Part shown: positions 8,627 to 15,480 of the stretch, in pieces
Position numbering within the stretch: position 1 is the stretch's first letter
Layout of the letters: each line of letters begins with the position of its first letter
The notes under the pieces: generated by a model
The model's database searches: none
Seen by the model: the letters and a program-made list of their open reading frames with translations, nothing else
Told to the model about the DNA's origin: nothing
DNA from: CAZBWE01 sp964495465
Lineage (GTDB): Bacteria; Planctomycetota; Phycisphaerae; Sedimentisphaerales; Anaerobacaceae
Direction of reading: 5' to 3'
Assembly: GCA_964495465.1 (NCBI GenBank)
Contig: CAZBWE010000025.1
Coordinates: 1 to 27,934, forward strand
DNA: 27,934 nt
Made by a program: the position numbers and the translations under genes

Positions 8627-9474
8627 ATCATTTTACCCTTTTGTATCCGTTTCTTAACCTGATACCAGTCAGAATTTAAGTGCTTCTCAACATCTTTGAA
8701 TAAATTATATACGACATCAGCCTGGATGGGGTTTGTTCTCCTATCTTTTCTTAGCACGTATATCTGGTCTATAGAGGAAAGTCTGGGCTCTACATCCAAA
8801 CTAACTTCATAGGTCTCTGTAACTATCAAAAATATACAATATGGATTGCCCTTTTTAAGCTTTTCCGCTGTTGAAACAGAGCCTTCATACATTGTTTTAT
8901 CAAGATAAGTTTTACATTCGATAGAAACCACCGGAACGCAAATTTTACTCTCCTGCCAATTTTCATTATTTGAAACTCTTGATTTGAGAACTACTTCTTT
9001 AGAAATAGAAAAATCTTGGTTTTTAACATTTATAACGATATTTGAGCTTTCTTCAAATTCATCGATGCTCGGTGGTGCAAAATACAAATTAGTATATGCC
9101 TTTGTACGTCCCCAAGATATATGTTTATTCCTCAATTTATCTAAATCTTTAAGTAAGTAATACATAAATTCTTCTACAACAGAAGAATGTAATTGCGATT
9201 GAGAAGTAAAACCGTATCTATTCCCCGCTTCTTTTTTGAACTTCGGTTGGTCTATAAATTTTTTATATTCATTAAGGAATTGCACCTTCTTTGCTATATC
9301 ATTTTGGGTTGTACCTGTAATTTCCAAATTTTCATTCTTCCACTCTATATATTTTTTCTTGATCTCTTTTAGCAATTCCTTATTCTTAGATTGCCTTTCA
9401 CCCCCGATCTTGTGCTCTATATTGTCCCCATGAATGAAATTACTCATTTCTTCATCCATCCCTGGATTTGACAT
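8623..9474 (-). CDS. Type II restriction endonuclease, Bpu10I-like
   Basis: A 283-residue protein ending in a four-base overlap with the methyltransferase start. A PD-(D/E)XK-type core is visible: an Asp in VKNQDFSI (about D154) followed by IECKTYLDKTM (E186, K188). The phrase ECKT-LDKTM and the N-terminal helical region before it match my recollection of the Bpu10I restriction-endonuclease family. Bpu10I itself cuts the asymmetric CCTNAGC as a heterodimer with two methyltransferases. Here only one nuclease and one methyltransferase are present, so the site and assembly may differ. The gene is visibly more AT-rich and richer in Lys, Asn and Ile than tsf and pyrH on either side, a sign of horizontal transfer. 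ATG at 9474 is used, but in-frame ATG codons a few residues in are also possible. It starts 21 bases after tsf. Confidence 0.78.
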   Translation of the reverse strand: MSNPGMDEEMSNFIHGDNIEHKIGGERQSKNKELLKEIKKKYIEWKNENLEITGTTQNDIAKKVQFLNEYKKFIDQPKFKKEAGNRYGFTSQSQLHSSVVEEFMYYLLKDLDKLRNKHISWGRTKAYTNLYFAPPSIDEFEESSNIVINVKNQDFSISKEVVLKSRVSNNENWQESKICVPVVSIECKTYLDKTMYEGSVSTAEKLKKGNPYCIFLIVTETYEVSLDVEPRLSSIDQIYVLRKDRRTNPIQADVVYNLFKDVEKHLNSDWYQVKKRIQKGKMI

Positions 9475-9495
9475 TTCATAAGCGTATTATGATAT

Positions 9496-10356
9496 TTAGC
9501 CTACTTCGAAACGGACGAATCTTTTTATCTTTGCCCCGCCGCCGGCCTGTTTGGCGGCCTCGGCGAGAACCTGCTGCACCGTCTTGCTATCGTCCTTGAC
9601 GAACTTCTGGTCCAAAAGGCAGTTCTCCTCGTAAAACTTTTTCATCTTGCCTTCGACAATTTTGTCTATGATATTGGCGGGTTTGTTTTTGACCTGCTCT
9701 GCATAGATTGCCTTTTCCTTCTCGATAGTTTGCGGGTCAATACCATCTTTATCCAGAGCCAGCGGCTTGGCCGCGGTGATGTGCATCGCTATATCAGCAG
9801 CAGCCTGTTTCAGGACATCCGCGGCTGCAACATTATCATCACCGGCCTCGATTTCCACCATCGTCCCGACTTTTTCATTGAAATGGACATACGTCCCAAT
9901 CAGGCCCGGCCCGGAAAGCCGGAACCTTGCATAATCACCGACAGCCATTTTTTCGCCCGTTTTACTTACTGTCTCGGTAATAACTTCTGAGAATTTCTTT
10001 CCATCAATCTCAGTTTCAAGCAGAGCTTCCACATCACTATCGGCTTCGCATTGGCCCAAATACTCCCTGAGAGCATCAACAGCAGCCGTAAAGTCACTGC
10101 TCCTGGCAACAAAATCAGTTTCGCAACACAGCGTCGCCAACGATGTCCACTTATCTCCTTCGACCACGACCACTATCCCTTCTGTAGTTTCACGCTCGGC
10201 ACGTTTTTGGAGGGTGGCAAGGCCCTTTTTTCTGAGTATCTCGATGGCCTGCTCAATGTTACCGTCAGCTTCCTGAAGAGCACTTTTGCAGTTCATCATT
10301 CCCTGCCCCGTCATTTTTCGCAATTTGACTACCATCAATGCTGAAATTTCCGCCAT
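9496..10356 (-). CDS. tsf: Translation elongation factor Ts
   Basis: A 286-residue nucleotide-exchange factor for EF-Tu. The N-terminal UBA-like domain is clear: ALMVVKLRKMTGQGMMNCKSALQE with the TGxGMM/DCK core, then GNIEQAIEILRKKGLA. The signature ATLCCETDFVARS follows, and the dimerisation domain includes AMHITAAKPLALDKDGI and NKPANIIDKIVEGKMKKFYEENCLLDQKFVKDD. ATG at 10356 is chosen because GGGAG lies 8 bases upstream and family homology begins there; the frame happens to run further upstream. It is preceded by rpsB as in most bacteria, with a roughly 157-base spacer that contains an inverted-repeat element. The gene normally followed by pyrH is here followed by a restriction endonuclease gene. 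Confidence 0.97.
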   Translation of the reverse strand: MAEISALMVVKLRKMTGQGMMNCKSALQEADGNIEQAIEILRKKGLATLQKRAERETTEGIVVVVEGDKWTSLATLCCETDFVARSSDFTAAVDALREYLGQCEADSDVEALLETEIDGKKFSEVITETVSKTGEKMAVGDYARFRLSGPGLIGTYVHFNEKVGTMVEIEAGDDNVAAADVLKQAAADIAMHITAAKPLALDKDGIDPQTIEKEKAIYAEQVKNKPANIIDKIVEGKMKKFYEENCLLDQKFVKDDSKTVQQVLAEAAKQAGGGAKIKRFVRFEVG

Positions 10357-10395
10357 TTTAAAGACTCCCGTTTTTTTATTTCTTATAAATTTGAA

Positions 10396-10494
10396 ATCAG
10401 AATATTGAAACAAATCTGATATTCAAACATTAGATGTTCAAACTATTATCTAAACTTTTTGGAATCCCGAATTCTGAACATTTGAATTTGTTTC
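10396..10494. repeat. Inverted-repeat element between rpsB and tsf
   Basis: GAAACAAAT (10407-10415) pairs with ATTTGTTTC (10486-10494), and TGTTCA (10435-10440) with TGAACA (10474-10479). A smaller ATCAGA/TCTGAT pair (10396-10401 with 10415-10420) sits at the tsf-proximal end. The AT-rich element fills most of the spacer. It has no T-run that would make it a convincing terminator for rpsB. Confidence 0.5.
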
Positions 10495-10513
10495 GTGCTT
10501 CGGATTCATATTG

Positions 10514-11383
10514 TCAAGACCGGTCTTGCCCCTGCTGTTCAGGTCCATTTTCCTGCGGGGGTGAATCCACATTTTGTGTTGGTGTTTCCTCAGCGGCTCC
10601 GGCAGTAACGGTTTCGGCTTCAGGTTTCTCGGCGCGGGCCAGGGCAGGTCTTCTTGAACGTGTCCTTTTTGGGCGTGGCGCCTGTTCCAGGCGAGCTGCG
10701 ACCATCGTTTTGCCTATTGCCACGGCATCGGCCAGCTCATTAAGGATTAACTCTATCGCCCTGATGGAATCATCATTGGCAGGAATAGCCACATCAACTT
10801 CTTCAGGGTTCGAATCCGTATCGAGAATTCCAACCGTTGCGATACCCAGCTTTTTGGCCTCACGCAATGCAATATATTCTTTCTTGGTGTCAATTACCAC
10901 GACAGCACCCGGCAGCTGAGACATATTCCGAATGCCCTGAAGATTGCTTTTTATCTTACGCATTTCGCGCTTGAGTCTCGATGCCTGCTTTTTGCTCTCC
11001 TTCTCAAAGTCTCCGCTTTCCTGCAGGGCTTCCAGCTGCTGGAGCCGTTGTAACCGGGAGCGTATAGTTCTAAAATTGGTGAGTGTGCCGCCGAGCCAGC
11101 GCTCCGAAACATAGTGCATTCCGCACTTTTCCGCAACGGCCTGAACGGCTTTTTGCGCCTGGCGCTTGGTGCCCACAAAGACAACATCTTTACCGGAAGA
11201 AACTATCTCGGCAAGAAGCTTTCGAGCTACTAACAAGCCCTTCAAGGTTTTCTTCACGTCAATGATATGGATATTTCCGCGTTTTGCGAAAATATAGGGG
11301 GCCATCTTGGGGTTCCAACGGCTTACGCCGTGTCCGAAATGTACGCCTGCGTTAATCAGTTCACGAGTCAGGTTTTTATCCAC
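10514..11383 (-). CDS. rpsB: 30S ribosomal protein S2
   Basis: A 289-residue ribosomal protein with the S2 hallmarks: ELINAGVHFGHGVSRWNPKMAPYIF at the N-terminus, RGNIHIIDVKKTL, VFVGTKRQAQ, SERWLGGTLTNFRTI, LPGAVVVIDTKKEYIALREAKKLGI, and GILDTDSNPEEVDVAIPANDDSIRAIELI. About 50 extra residues follow the domain, rich in Arg/Pro then Glu/Gln/Pro, a low-complexity tail. GTG at 11383 is the preferred start because GGAG sits 6 bases before it (11393-11390). A TTG at 11395 would overlap that ribosome-binding site and has none of its own. It is the first gene of the minus-strand translation cluster, with a consensus promoter about 60 bases upstream. Confidence 0.97.
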   Translation of the reverse strand: MDKNLTRELINAGVHFGHGVSRWNPKMAPYIFAKRGNIHIIDVKKTLKGLLVARKLLAEIVSSGKDVVFVGTKRQAQKAVQAVAEKCGMHYVSERWLGGTLTNFRTIRSRLQRLQQLEALQESGDFEKESKKQASRLKREMRKIKSNLQGIRNMSQLPGAVVVIDTKKEYIALREAKKLGIATVGILDTDSNPEEVDVAIPANDDSIRAIELILNELADAVAIGKTMVAARLEQAPRPKRTRSRRPALARAEKPEAETVTAGAAEETPTQNVDSPPQENGPEQQGQDRS

Positions 11384-11448
11384 AAAAATCTCCAAATAAT
11401 ATACTAATAACCTATCCTGCCACCTGCTAAAAAGCGGCTAAACAAGTA

Positions 11449-11477
11449 AATCTAATAAAAATCCCATATTATGTCAA
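11449..11477 (-). promoter_or_regulatory. Sigma-70 promoter for rpsB cluster
   Basis: On the minus strand TTGACA (11477-11472) is followed after exactly 17 bases by TAGATT (11454-11449). Transcription would begin near 11442, giving a leader of about 60 bases before the rpsB GTG. The full -35 consensus, the ideal spacing and the position ahead of a strongly expressed ribosomal gene support it. Confidence 0.7.
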
Positions 11478-11583
11478 GAATTTTTGCTAAGTATAACAAT
11501 ATTTAGAGTTTGTGCACTACTTTTTCCTGGATTTTATCGGCTAAAAATATAATATCACTATATGAGATATTCGTCGAAGTTGC

Positions 11584-12348
11584 GTGGTGGCAGGGCCGAT
11601 TCAGAGAAACCTCCGGCTCATCGGGACGTCAACGATATTAAATGAGTTGAAAATTACAGGGATATCCGGACATAGAAATTCCGCCGGTTCCCGGAAAATT
11701 AAGATTGAGACATCAATAATAGCTGTTCTTCAGGTAATAATGCTCTGTTTAACTGTCTCTGCCGAGAACATTGACCCCGATAATGACGGTTCGCAATTTG
11801 CCTATGGGGAAAATGTCGGCTGGCTGAACTTTGAGCCGAATCGGCCTGAGCCAAATGTGGGAACCACGGTAAGCGATAATCAATTAACCGGTTTTGTCTG
11901 GGCAGAAAACATCGGCTGGATAAATCTCGACCCGAACGACTCCGACCCAAATAGCGGTATAAAAAATGACGGCTCCGGCTTTTTAAGCGGTTTCGCCTGG
12001 GGTGAAAATGTCGGCTGGCTCAATTTCAATCCCCAGGTACCTAATGATGCGAATCAATATGGTGTAATTATCGACAGCGAAGGAAATTTTGACGGCTGGG
12101 CCTGGGGTGAGAACATCGGCTGGATACATTTTCAGTCCGCCTTTGTACTTGATTGGGATGACCTGGCAAGCTTTGCTGCTCAGTGGCTCGAAACAGGAAA
12201 TGAGCTTGGGGCGGATTTATATATTGACGGAAAGGTGAACCTGCTTGATTACAGCATTCTAATGAACAATTGGCTCGATGAATGTCCGGTTGATTGGGGA
12301 ATATGCCCGCCGGGCTATAAGGTCAAGACTGCCTGGACCGGGAGGTAA
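11584..12348 (+). CDS. Exported ENxGW-repeat protein with C-terminal dockerin-like domain
   Basis: An exported protein of up to 254 residues. A hydrophobic signal segment (about residues 41-60, TSIIAVLQVIMLCLTVSA) is followed by four copies of a 25-40-residue repeat with core W-x-ENxGW-[IL]: YGENVGWLNF, WAENIGWINL, WGENVGWLNF and WGENIGWIHF. The C-terminal part (WDDLASFAAQWLE... DLYIDGKVNLLDYSILMNNWL) has the two-helix, Asp/Asn-rich calcium-loop layout of dockerin-like domains common in Phycisphaerae. Dockerins bind cohesins or act as surface attachment modules; the repeat has no established function that I know. The start is uncertain: GTG 11584 gives a long polar lead before the signal segment, and TTG at 11647, in the same frame, would give a conventional signal peptide. 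The gene is followed after 49 bases by another exported protein. Confidence 0.7.
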   Translation: MVAGPIQRNLRLIGTSTILNELKITGISGHRNSAGSRKIKIETSIIAVLQVIMLCLTVSAENIDPDNDGSQFAYGENVGWLNFEPNRPEPNVGTTVSDNQLTGFVWAENIGWINLDPNDSDPNSGIKNDGSGFLSGFAWGENVGWLNFNPQVPNDANQYGVIIDSEGNFDGWAWGENIGWIHFQSAFVLDWDDLASFAAQWLETGNELGADLYIDGKVNLLDYSILMNNWLDECPVDWGICPPGYKVKTAWTGR

Positions 12349-12397
12349 TAAAAAGTTTTTGTACAGAAAACAGGATGATTTTATGGAGGAAACACAG

Positions 12398-12835
12398 ATG
12401 AGATATAAAGAAAAGGACGTCGTGATTATTTTTATTCTGGCCGCTTTGCTATTTATGGTTTTTGACTGTTTGACGGGAAAGGCCGGCAACCTTGAACCCA
12501 CTGAGCCGCCAGGACCGACTATGGTGACCCTTAATGAGCTCAACACCAAGATTGAAGCACTATCTTCACCTGTACAAAAGGTAGTTCGCGGAACCATCAT
12601 ATTCGACAAGAATAAAACGACAGAATCCCAGATGTTATCATCTCCGATCGACCCGAACCATAGTGTCATTCTGCTCAGCGATGCCGTTGCTTCCAACCAT
12701 GACGGCGACACCGATGCGTGGATATCCCGTACCGGTGCCTGCCTGTCTGACCTGACCAGTGATGAAATCACCATACAGGTAGAACTACAACCGGCTGAGC
12801 AGAAAGTCAGCTATCAGATAATAGAGTATAAATAA
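12398..12835 (+). CDS. Small signal-anchored exported protein, function unknown
   Basis: A 145-residue protein. The start at ATG 12398 is fixed by GGAGGA ending 7 bases before it; an in-frame ATG at 12383 overlaps that ribosome-binding site. An N-terminal helix (about residues 7-24, DVVIIFILAALLFMVFDC) is followed by a linker with GNLEPTEPPGPTM and a short helix NELNTKIEAL, then a beta-rich region ending in ITIQVELQPAEQKVSYQIIEYK. I do not recognise a catalytic motif. The linker-helix-beta layout resembles exported structural or tail-fibre-like proteins seen next to dockerin proteins in planctomycetes (inference). It probably shares a transcript with the dockerin gene upstream. Confidence 0.65.
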   Translation: MRYKEKDVVIIFILAALLFMVFDCLTGKAGNLEPTEPPGPTMVTLNELNTKIEALSSPVQKVVRGTIIFDKNKTTESQMLSSPIDPNHSVILLSDAVASNHDGDTDAWISRTGACLSDLTSDEITIQVELQPAEQKVSYQIIEYK

Positions 12836-12928
12836 CGGACTAAAAATGGTTTTTCAGAGGCAATCCACGGCTGATATAATTTTAGATTGCGACTGAGCAA
12901 TCCTGCTTTGCAACTTACAGGGTACAAG

Positions 12929-13339
12929 CTAATACCAGACCGTGATTATAATATTCGGCTCGGTTTTTTTGGCCTGGACCTCGCCGGTAGTTGAGTTTGT
13001 CATCTTTATCTCAACACCTGGATTTTCCTTTAGCCAGTTGGCGATCTGCTCATCGAGAAATTCCATAGCCCCCGGATGCAGCTTTGTGAAAAATGTCTTT
13101 ATACTGGTGATTCGGTTACCAGAGGTTATTTCCTGGGTCGGCTTTTTTACAGGGATTTTCGGCGTCTCAATTCTTTGTGCCTGCTTTGCACCGCCGCCCA
13201 AACTCAACGGCGAGCGCGATACACTCGCTTTGCCGCTGTCACTGTCATCAAACGGGATTGGTTTATCGGGGTCGTTGTCAAAAGGAATTGACTCATTAAG
13301 ATTCTGATTGGCGGGATTCTTGCTCACAAAATCGTCCAT
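12929..13339 (-). CDS. Conserved hypothetical protein with disordered N-terminus and small C-terminal domain
   Basis: A 136-residue soluble protein with no signal peptide. Residues 1-70 are polar and low-complexity, with repeated PFD-D motifs (SIPFDNDPDKPIPFDDSD). The last 60 residues (ITSIKTFFTKLHPGAMEFLDEQIANWL to NIIITVWY) look like a compact alpha/beta domain with a helix then strands. The end resembles small domains in which a helix, a TG turn and a final TVWY strand occur (Cse60-like shape, weak recollection). ATG at 13339 has AGAGGA 7 bases upstream. It starts 57 bases after the secretin gene in the same direction and is likely co-transcribed with it. No function assigned. Confidence 0.6.
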   Translation of the reverse strand: MDDFVSKNPANQNLNESIPFDNDPDKPIPFDDSDSGKASVSRSPLSLGGGAKQAQRIETPKIPVKKPTQEITSGNRITSIKTFFTKLHPGAMEFLDEQIANWLKENPGVEIKMTNSTTGEVQAKKTEPNIIITVWY

Positions 13340-13396
13340 TCGCTCATTCCTCTGAATTTAGCCGTATGTCTGCCTGGTTTGTTTCATTCAAAATTC

Positions 13397-15274
13397 CTAA
13401 GCTTCAACCTCAGCTTTTTTATCTTCAGTTTTTGCTTCTTCAGTCCCTTCTCCCGATTCTGTCTTTTGTGTTTCTTCTTTTTTCTTTTCGGCTTCGGCTT
13501 TTATCTTTTCTGCTTCAGCTTTTGCTTGTGCGGCGTCGGCAATTGCCTTATCCGCAGCAGCTTTTGCCGCTTCGGCATTTCTGGCTTTTGCCTGAGCTTC
13601 AGAAATAGCTTGCTCGGCCTGTTCCCTCGTTTTAGCTGCGTCCGCTGAAACCCTTTCTGCTTCTGCTTTTGCCGTTGCTGCCTCGTTGGCCGCTTTTTCT
13701 GCGACCGCCTTAGCTTCGTCCGCGGCTTTGGCTTTCGCCTGGGCATCAGCGATGACCTTTTTCGCTTCTGTCATTAGTTTTTCTGCTTCAGCTTTGTTCT
13801 TTTCCGCCTCGGCGGTAGCCACCTCGGCCTTGCTCTTTATTTTTTCAGCTTCTGCCTGTGCCTGTTTTGCTTTCTCGTCGGCTTTTCTATCAGCTTCAGT
13901 AACTTTCCGTTCATATTCTTTTTTCAGGGCATTAAATCCGAAGGGGTCCATAACAATTTCGGGTTCATTCGGTTCCTCCGATTCTTTATGTTTACTTTTG
14001 ATGTATTCGGCCATTTCTACGCCGGGTATCCCGCCGGTAGATACGTATGGTGTCAGGATAAATATGGTCTCGACAACTCTCTCTTCAAAATCTCTGCCGG
14101 AGAAAAGCATACCTGCTATTGGTATATCCTTCAGGCCGGGTATGCCCCGGACGACATCTCTTTTCTCTGACTTCCTGATGCCCCCGATAATAAGACTCTC
14201 ACCACGTCTGATACGGTTCTCTTTGTTCTCAATTTCTTTTTTGGTGATAATAGGCAGCTGCTTGACGCCTTCGGGCGTTAATTTCGAGCCGAGTTGAATC
14301 TTCGTCTCCAGCCCGATGGTTCCATCAGCAAAAACATGTGGAGTAATCTCAAGTGAATCAATGACTTCTATATACTCAGTTTGTGTTTGCACATACTCAA
14401 CCTGTGGGGCAACAGTTGTTATCTCCTGAAGAGGCACCCGCTGACTGGAGGAAACCTTTGCTGTTTTTCCATTCACGACTTCCAGTGTAGGGTTCATCAG
14501 GATTTTCAGATACCCCTGTGATTCAAGGATATCAACGAGAGCCAAATATTTATTGGTTGAGTAACCGACTTTAAGACCCATTCTGGCCCTGATTATTTCT
14601 CTTATCGACGCACCGGGGAAAGAAGGCAGTGTATCAGGTTCTGTAAGTAAGTCGCTGACGCTTGTCCCAAAATCCTGTGCCGCTGGCCCCGCCCAGATAC
14701 CCTCACCAAACAACTCTTCTATCAGAAGCGTCGTAGACCAGTCCAGCGTCCTGTCCGCATAAAGTTCCGATATTATACAGTCTATTTTAACTTGAACCGG
14801 TTCTACATCGGTTGCAATAAGGAATTCAAGCACGGCGTTGATGTCGTCAAGATATGGGCATCTAACTATCAACTGGTTTGTGGCAGGATTGCTGCTGACA
14901 GTATAATCTGCCAACCTGGTGGATTTGCCTTTTTCATCAAAAAGCTGGGACGCAAACTGCTCGTTAGCAATCTGCTTCAATTCATTCGAGGTATGGAATT
15001 TGCAAAAATAGAATAGTTTCCATTCCTTTTTACCTCCGACAATTTGCTCAACAATTTTAGGTGGTTCTTTATAGAACTGAGGCAGAGGAATGTTCGGCTC
15101 AATGGTTATCTTAAATTTCCCCACTTCATCTATGATTTGGGATGATTCTCGACTTGCATTTTTTCCGGTAAGGAAGTCGTTACATCCCCCGGCGTATAGC
15201 ACAGCCATTGCTACCAAAGCAACAACTATGCCTTTTCCGTGGCAAAATTTCTGCCTGACGAAATTCATAATCAT
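13397..15274 (-). CDS. Secretin (GspD/PilQ family) lipoprotein with long Ala/Lys/Glu coiled-coil tail
   Basis: A 625-residue outer-membrane channel protein. The signal peptide ends in a lipobox (LVAMAVLYAGGC), so it should be lipid-anchored. An N-domain (about residues 90-170) with YTVSSNPATNQLIVRCPYLDDINAVLEFL matches the short ring-building domains of secretins. The secretin core follows, with NPTLEVVNGKTAKVSSSQRVP, HVFADGTIGLETKIQLGS, the RIRRGESLIIGGIRKSEKRDVVRGIPGLKDIPIAGMLF block and VETIFILTPYV. After the core come about 190 residues of Ala, Lys and Glu in heptad-like repeats (EAEKIKAEAE style), a predicted long coiled coil not usual for secretins. ATG at 15274 (or 15268) fits a normal signal peptide; the upstream TTG at 15346 does not. 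No other secretion genes are next to it. Inference: it serves a type II or type IV-pilus-like system encoded elsewhere. Confidence 0.88.
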   Translation of the reverse strand: MIMNFVRQKFCHGKGIVVALVAMAVLYAGGCNDFLTGKNASRESSQIIDEVGKFKITIEPNIPLPQFYKEPPKIVEQIVGGKKEWKLFYFCKFHTSNELKQIANEQFASQLFDEKGKSTRLADYTVSSNPATNQLIVRCPYLDDINAVLEFLIATDVEPVQVKIDCIISELYADRTLDWSTTLLIEELFGEGIWAGPAAQDFGTSVSDLLTEPDTLPSFPGASIREIIRARMGLKVGYSTNKYLALVDILESQGYLKILMNPTLEVVNGKTAKVSSSQRVPLQEITTVAPQVEYVQTQTEYIEVIDSLEITPHVFADGTIGLETKIQLGSKLTPEGVKQLPIITKKEIENKENRIRRGESLIIGGIRKSEKRDVVRGIPGLKDIPIAGMLFSGRDFEERVVETIFILTPYVSTGGIPGVEMAEYIKSKHKESEEPNEPEIVMDPFGFNALKKEYERKVTEADRKADEKAKQAQAEAEKIKSKAEVATAEAEKNKAEAEKLMTEAKKVIADAQAKAKAADEAKAVAEKAANEAATAKAEAERVSADAAKTREQAEQAISEAQAKARNAEAAKAAADKAIADAAQAKAEAEKIKAEAEKKKEETQKTESGEGTEEAKTEDKKAEVEA

Positions 15275-15480
15275 ATAACCGCCAGAATAAATCTGCTTTA
15301 ACTGTGCGGTATAATTCGCCTTTAACGCTTTTTTATAGTCAGACAAAGACTCTGAAGAATATACTACATAATTTTTTTATCGTCAAGTTTATTTTAAGTA
15401 AATTAACAAAAGTTTAGTCTTTGATCCTGTCTAAATTAAAAAATAGACTAAATTGATTTTTTTTGTTATTTCATCACTTT

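Noticed and set aside
11562..11645. Short plus-strand frame of 27 codons before the dockerin gene, possibly a leader peptide
   Set aside because: It ends just before a possible TTG start of the dockerin gene, which is suggestive, but it has no ribosome-binding site or conserved pattern. It may simply be the old 5' end of that gene in another frame.
11584..11700. Possible cyclic-di-GMP (GEMM) riboswitch before the dockerin gene (CTCCGGC and GGGACG blocks)
   Set aside because: The blocks are in the wrong order, and the GGCAAACC and GGTAGCGGGG parts of the consensus are missing. Only a small CCGAT/ATCGG hairpin is seen.
13397..13950. Long plus-strand open frames opposite the secretin tail
   Set aside because: They are mirror images of the Ala/Lys/Glu coiled-coil codons, giving Phe/Leu/Ser-rich low-complexity translations with no start signals.
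15413..15462. TTTAGTCT/AGACTAAA hairpin followed by a T-run before rimO, resembling a terminator
   Set aside because: The stem is only 8 A/T-rich pairs with a loop of about 24 bases, and it would lie upstream of rimO with no gene to terminate on that strand. Probably just AT-rich spacer.
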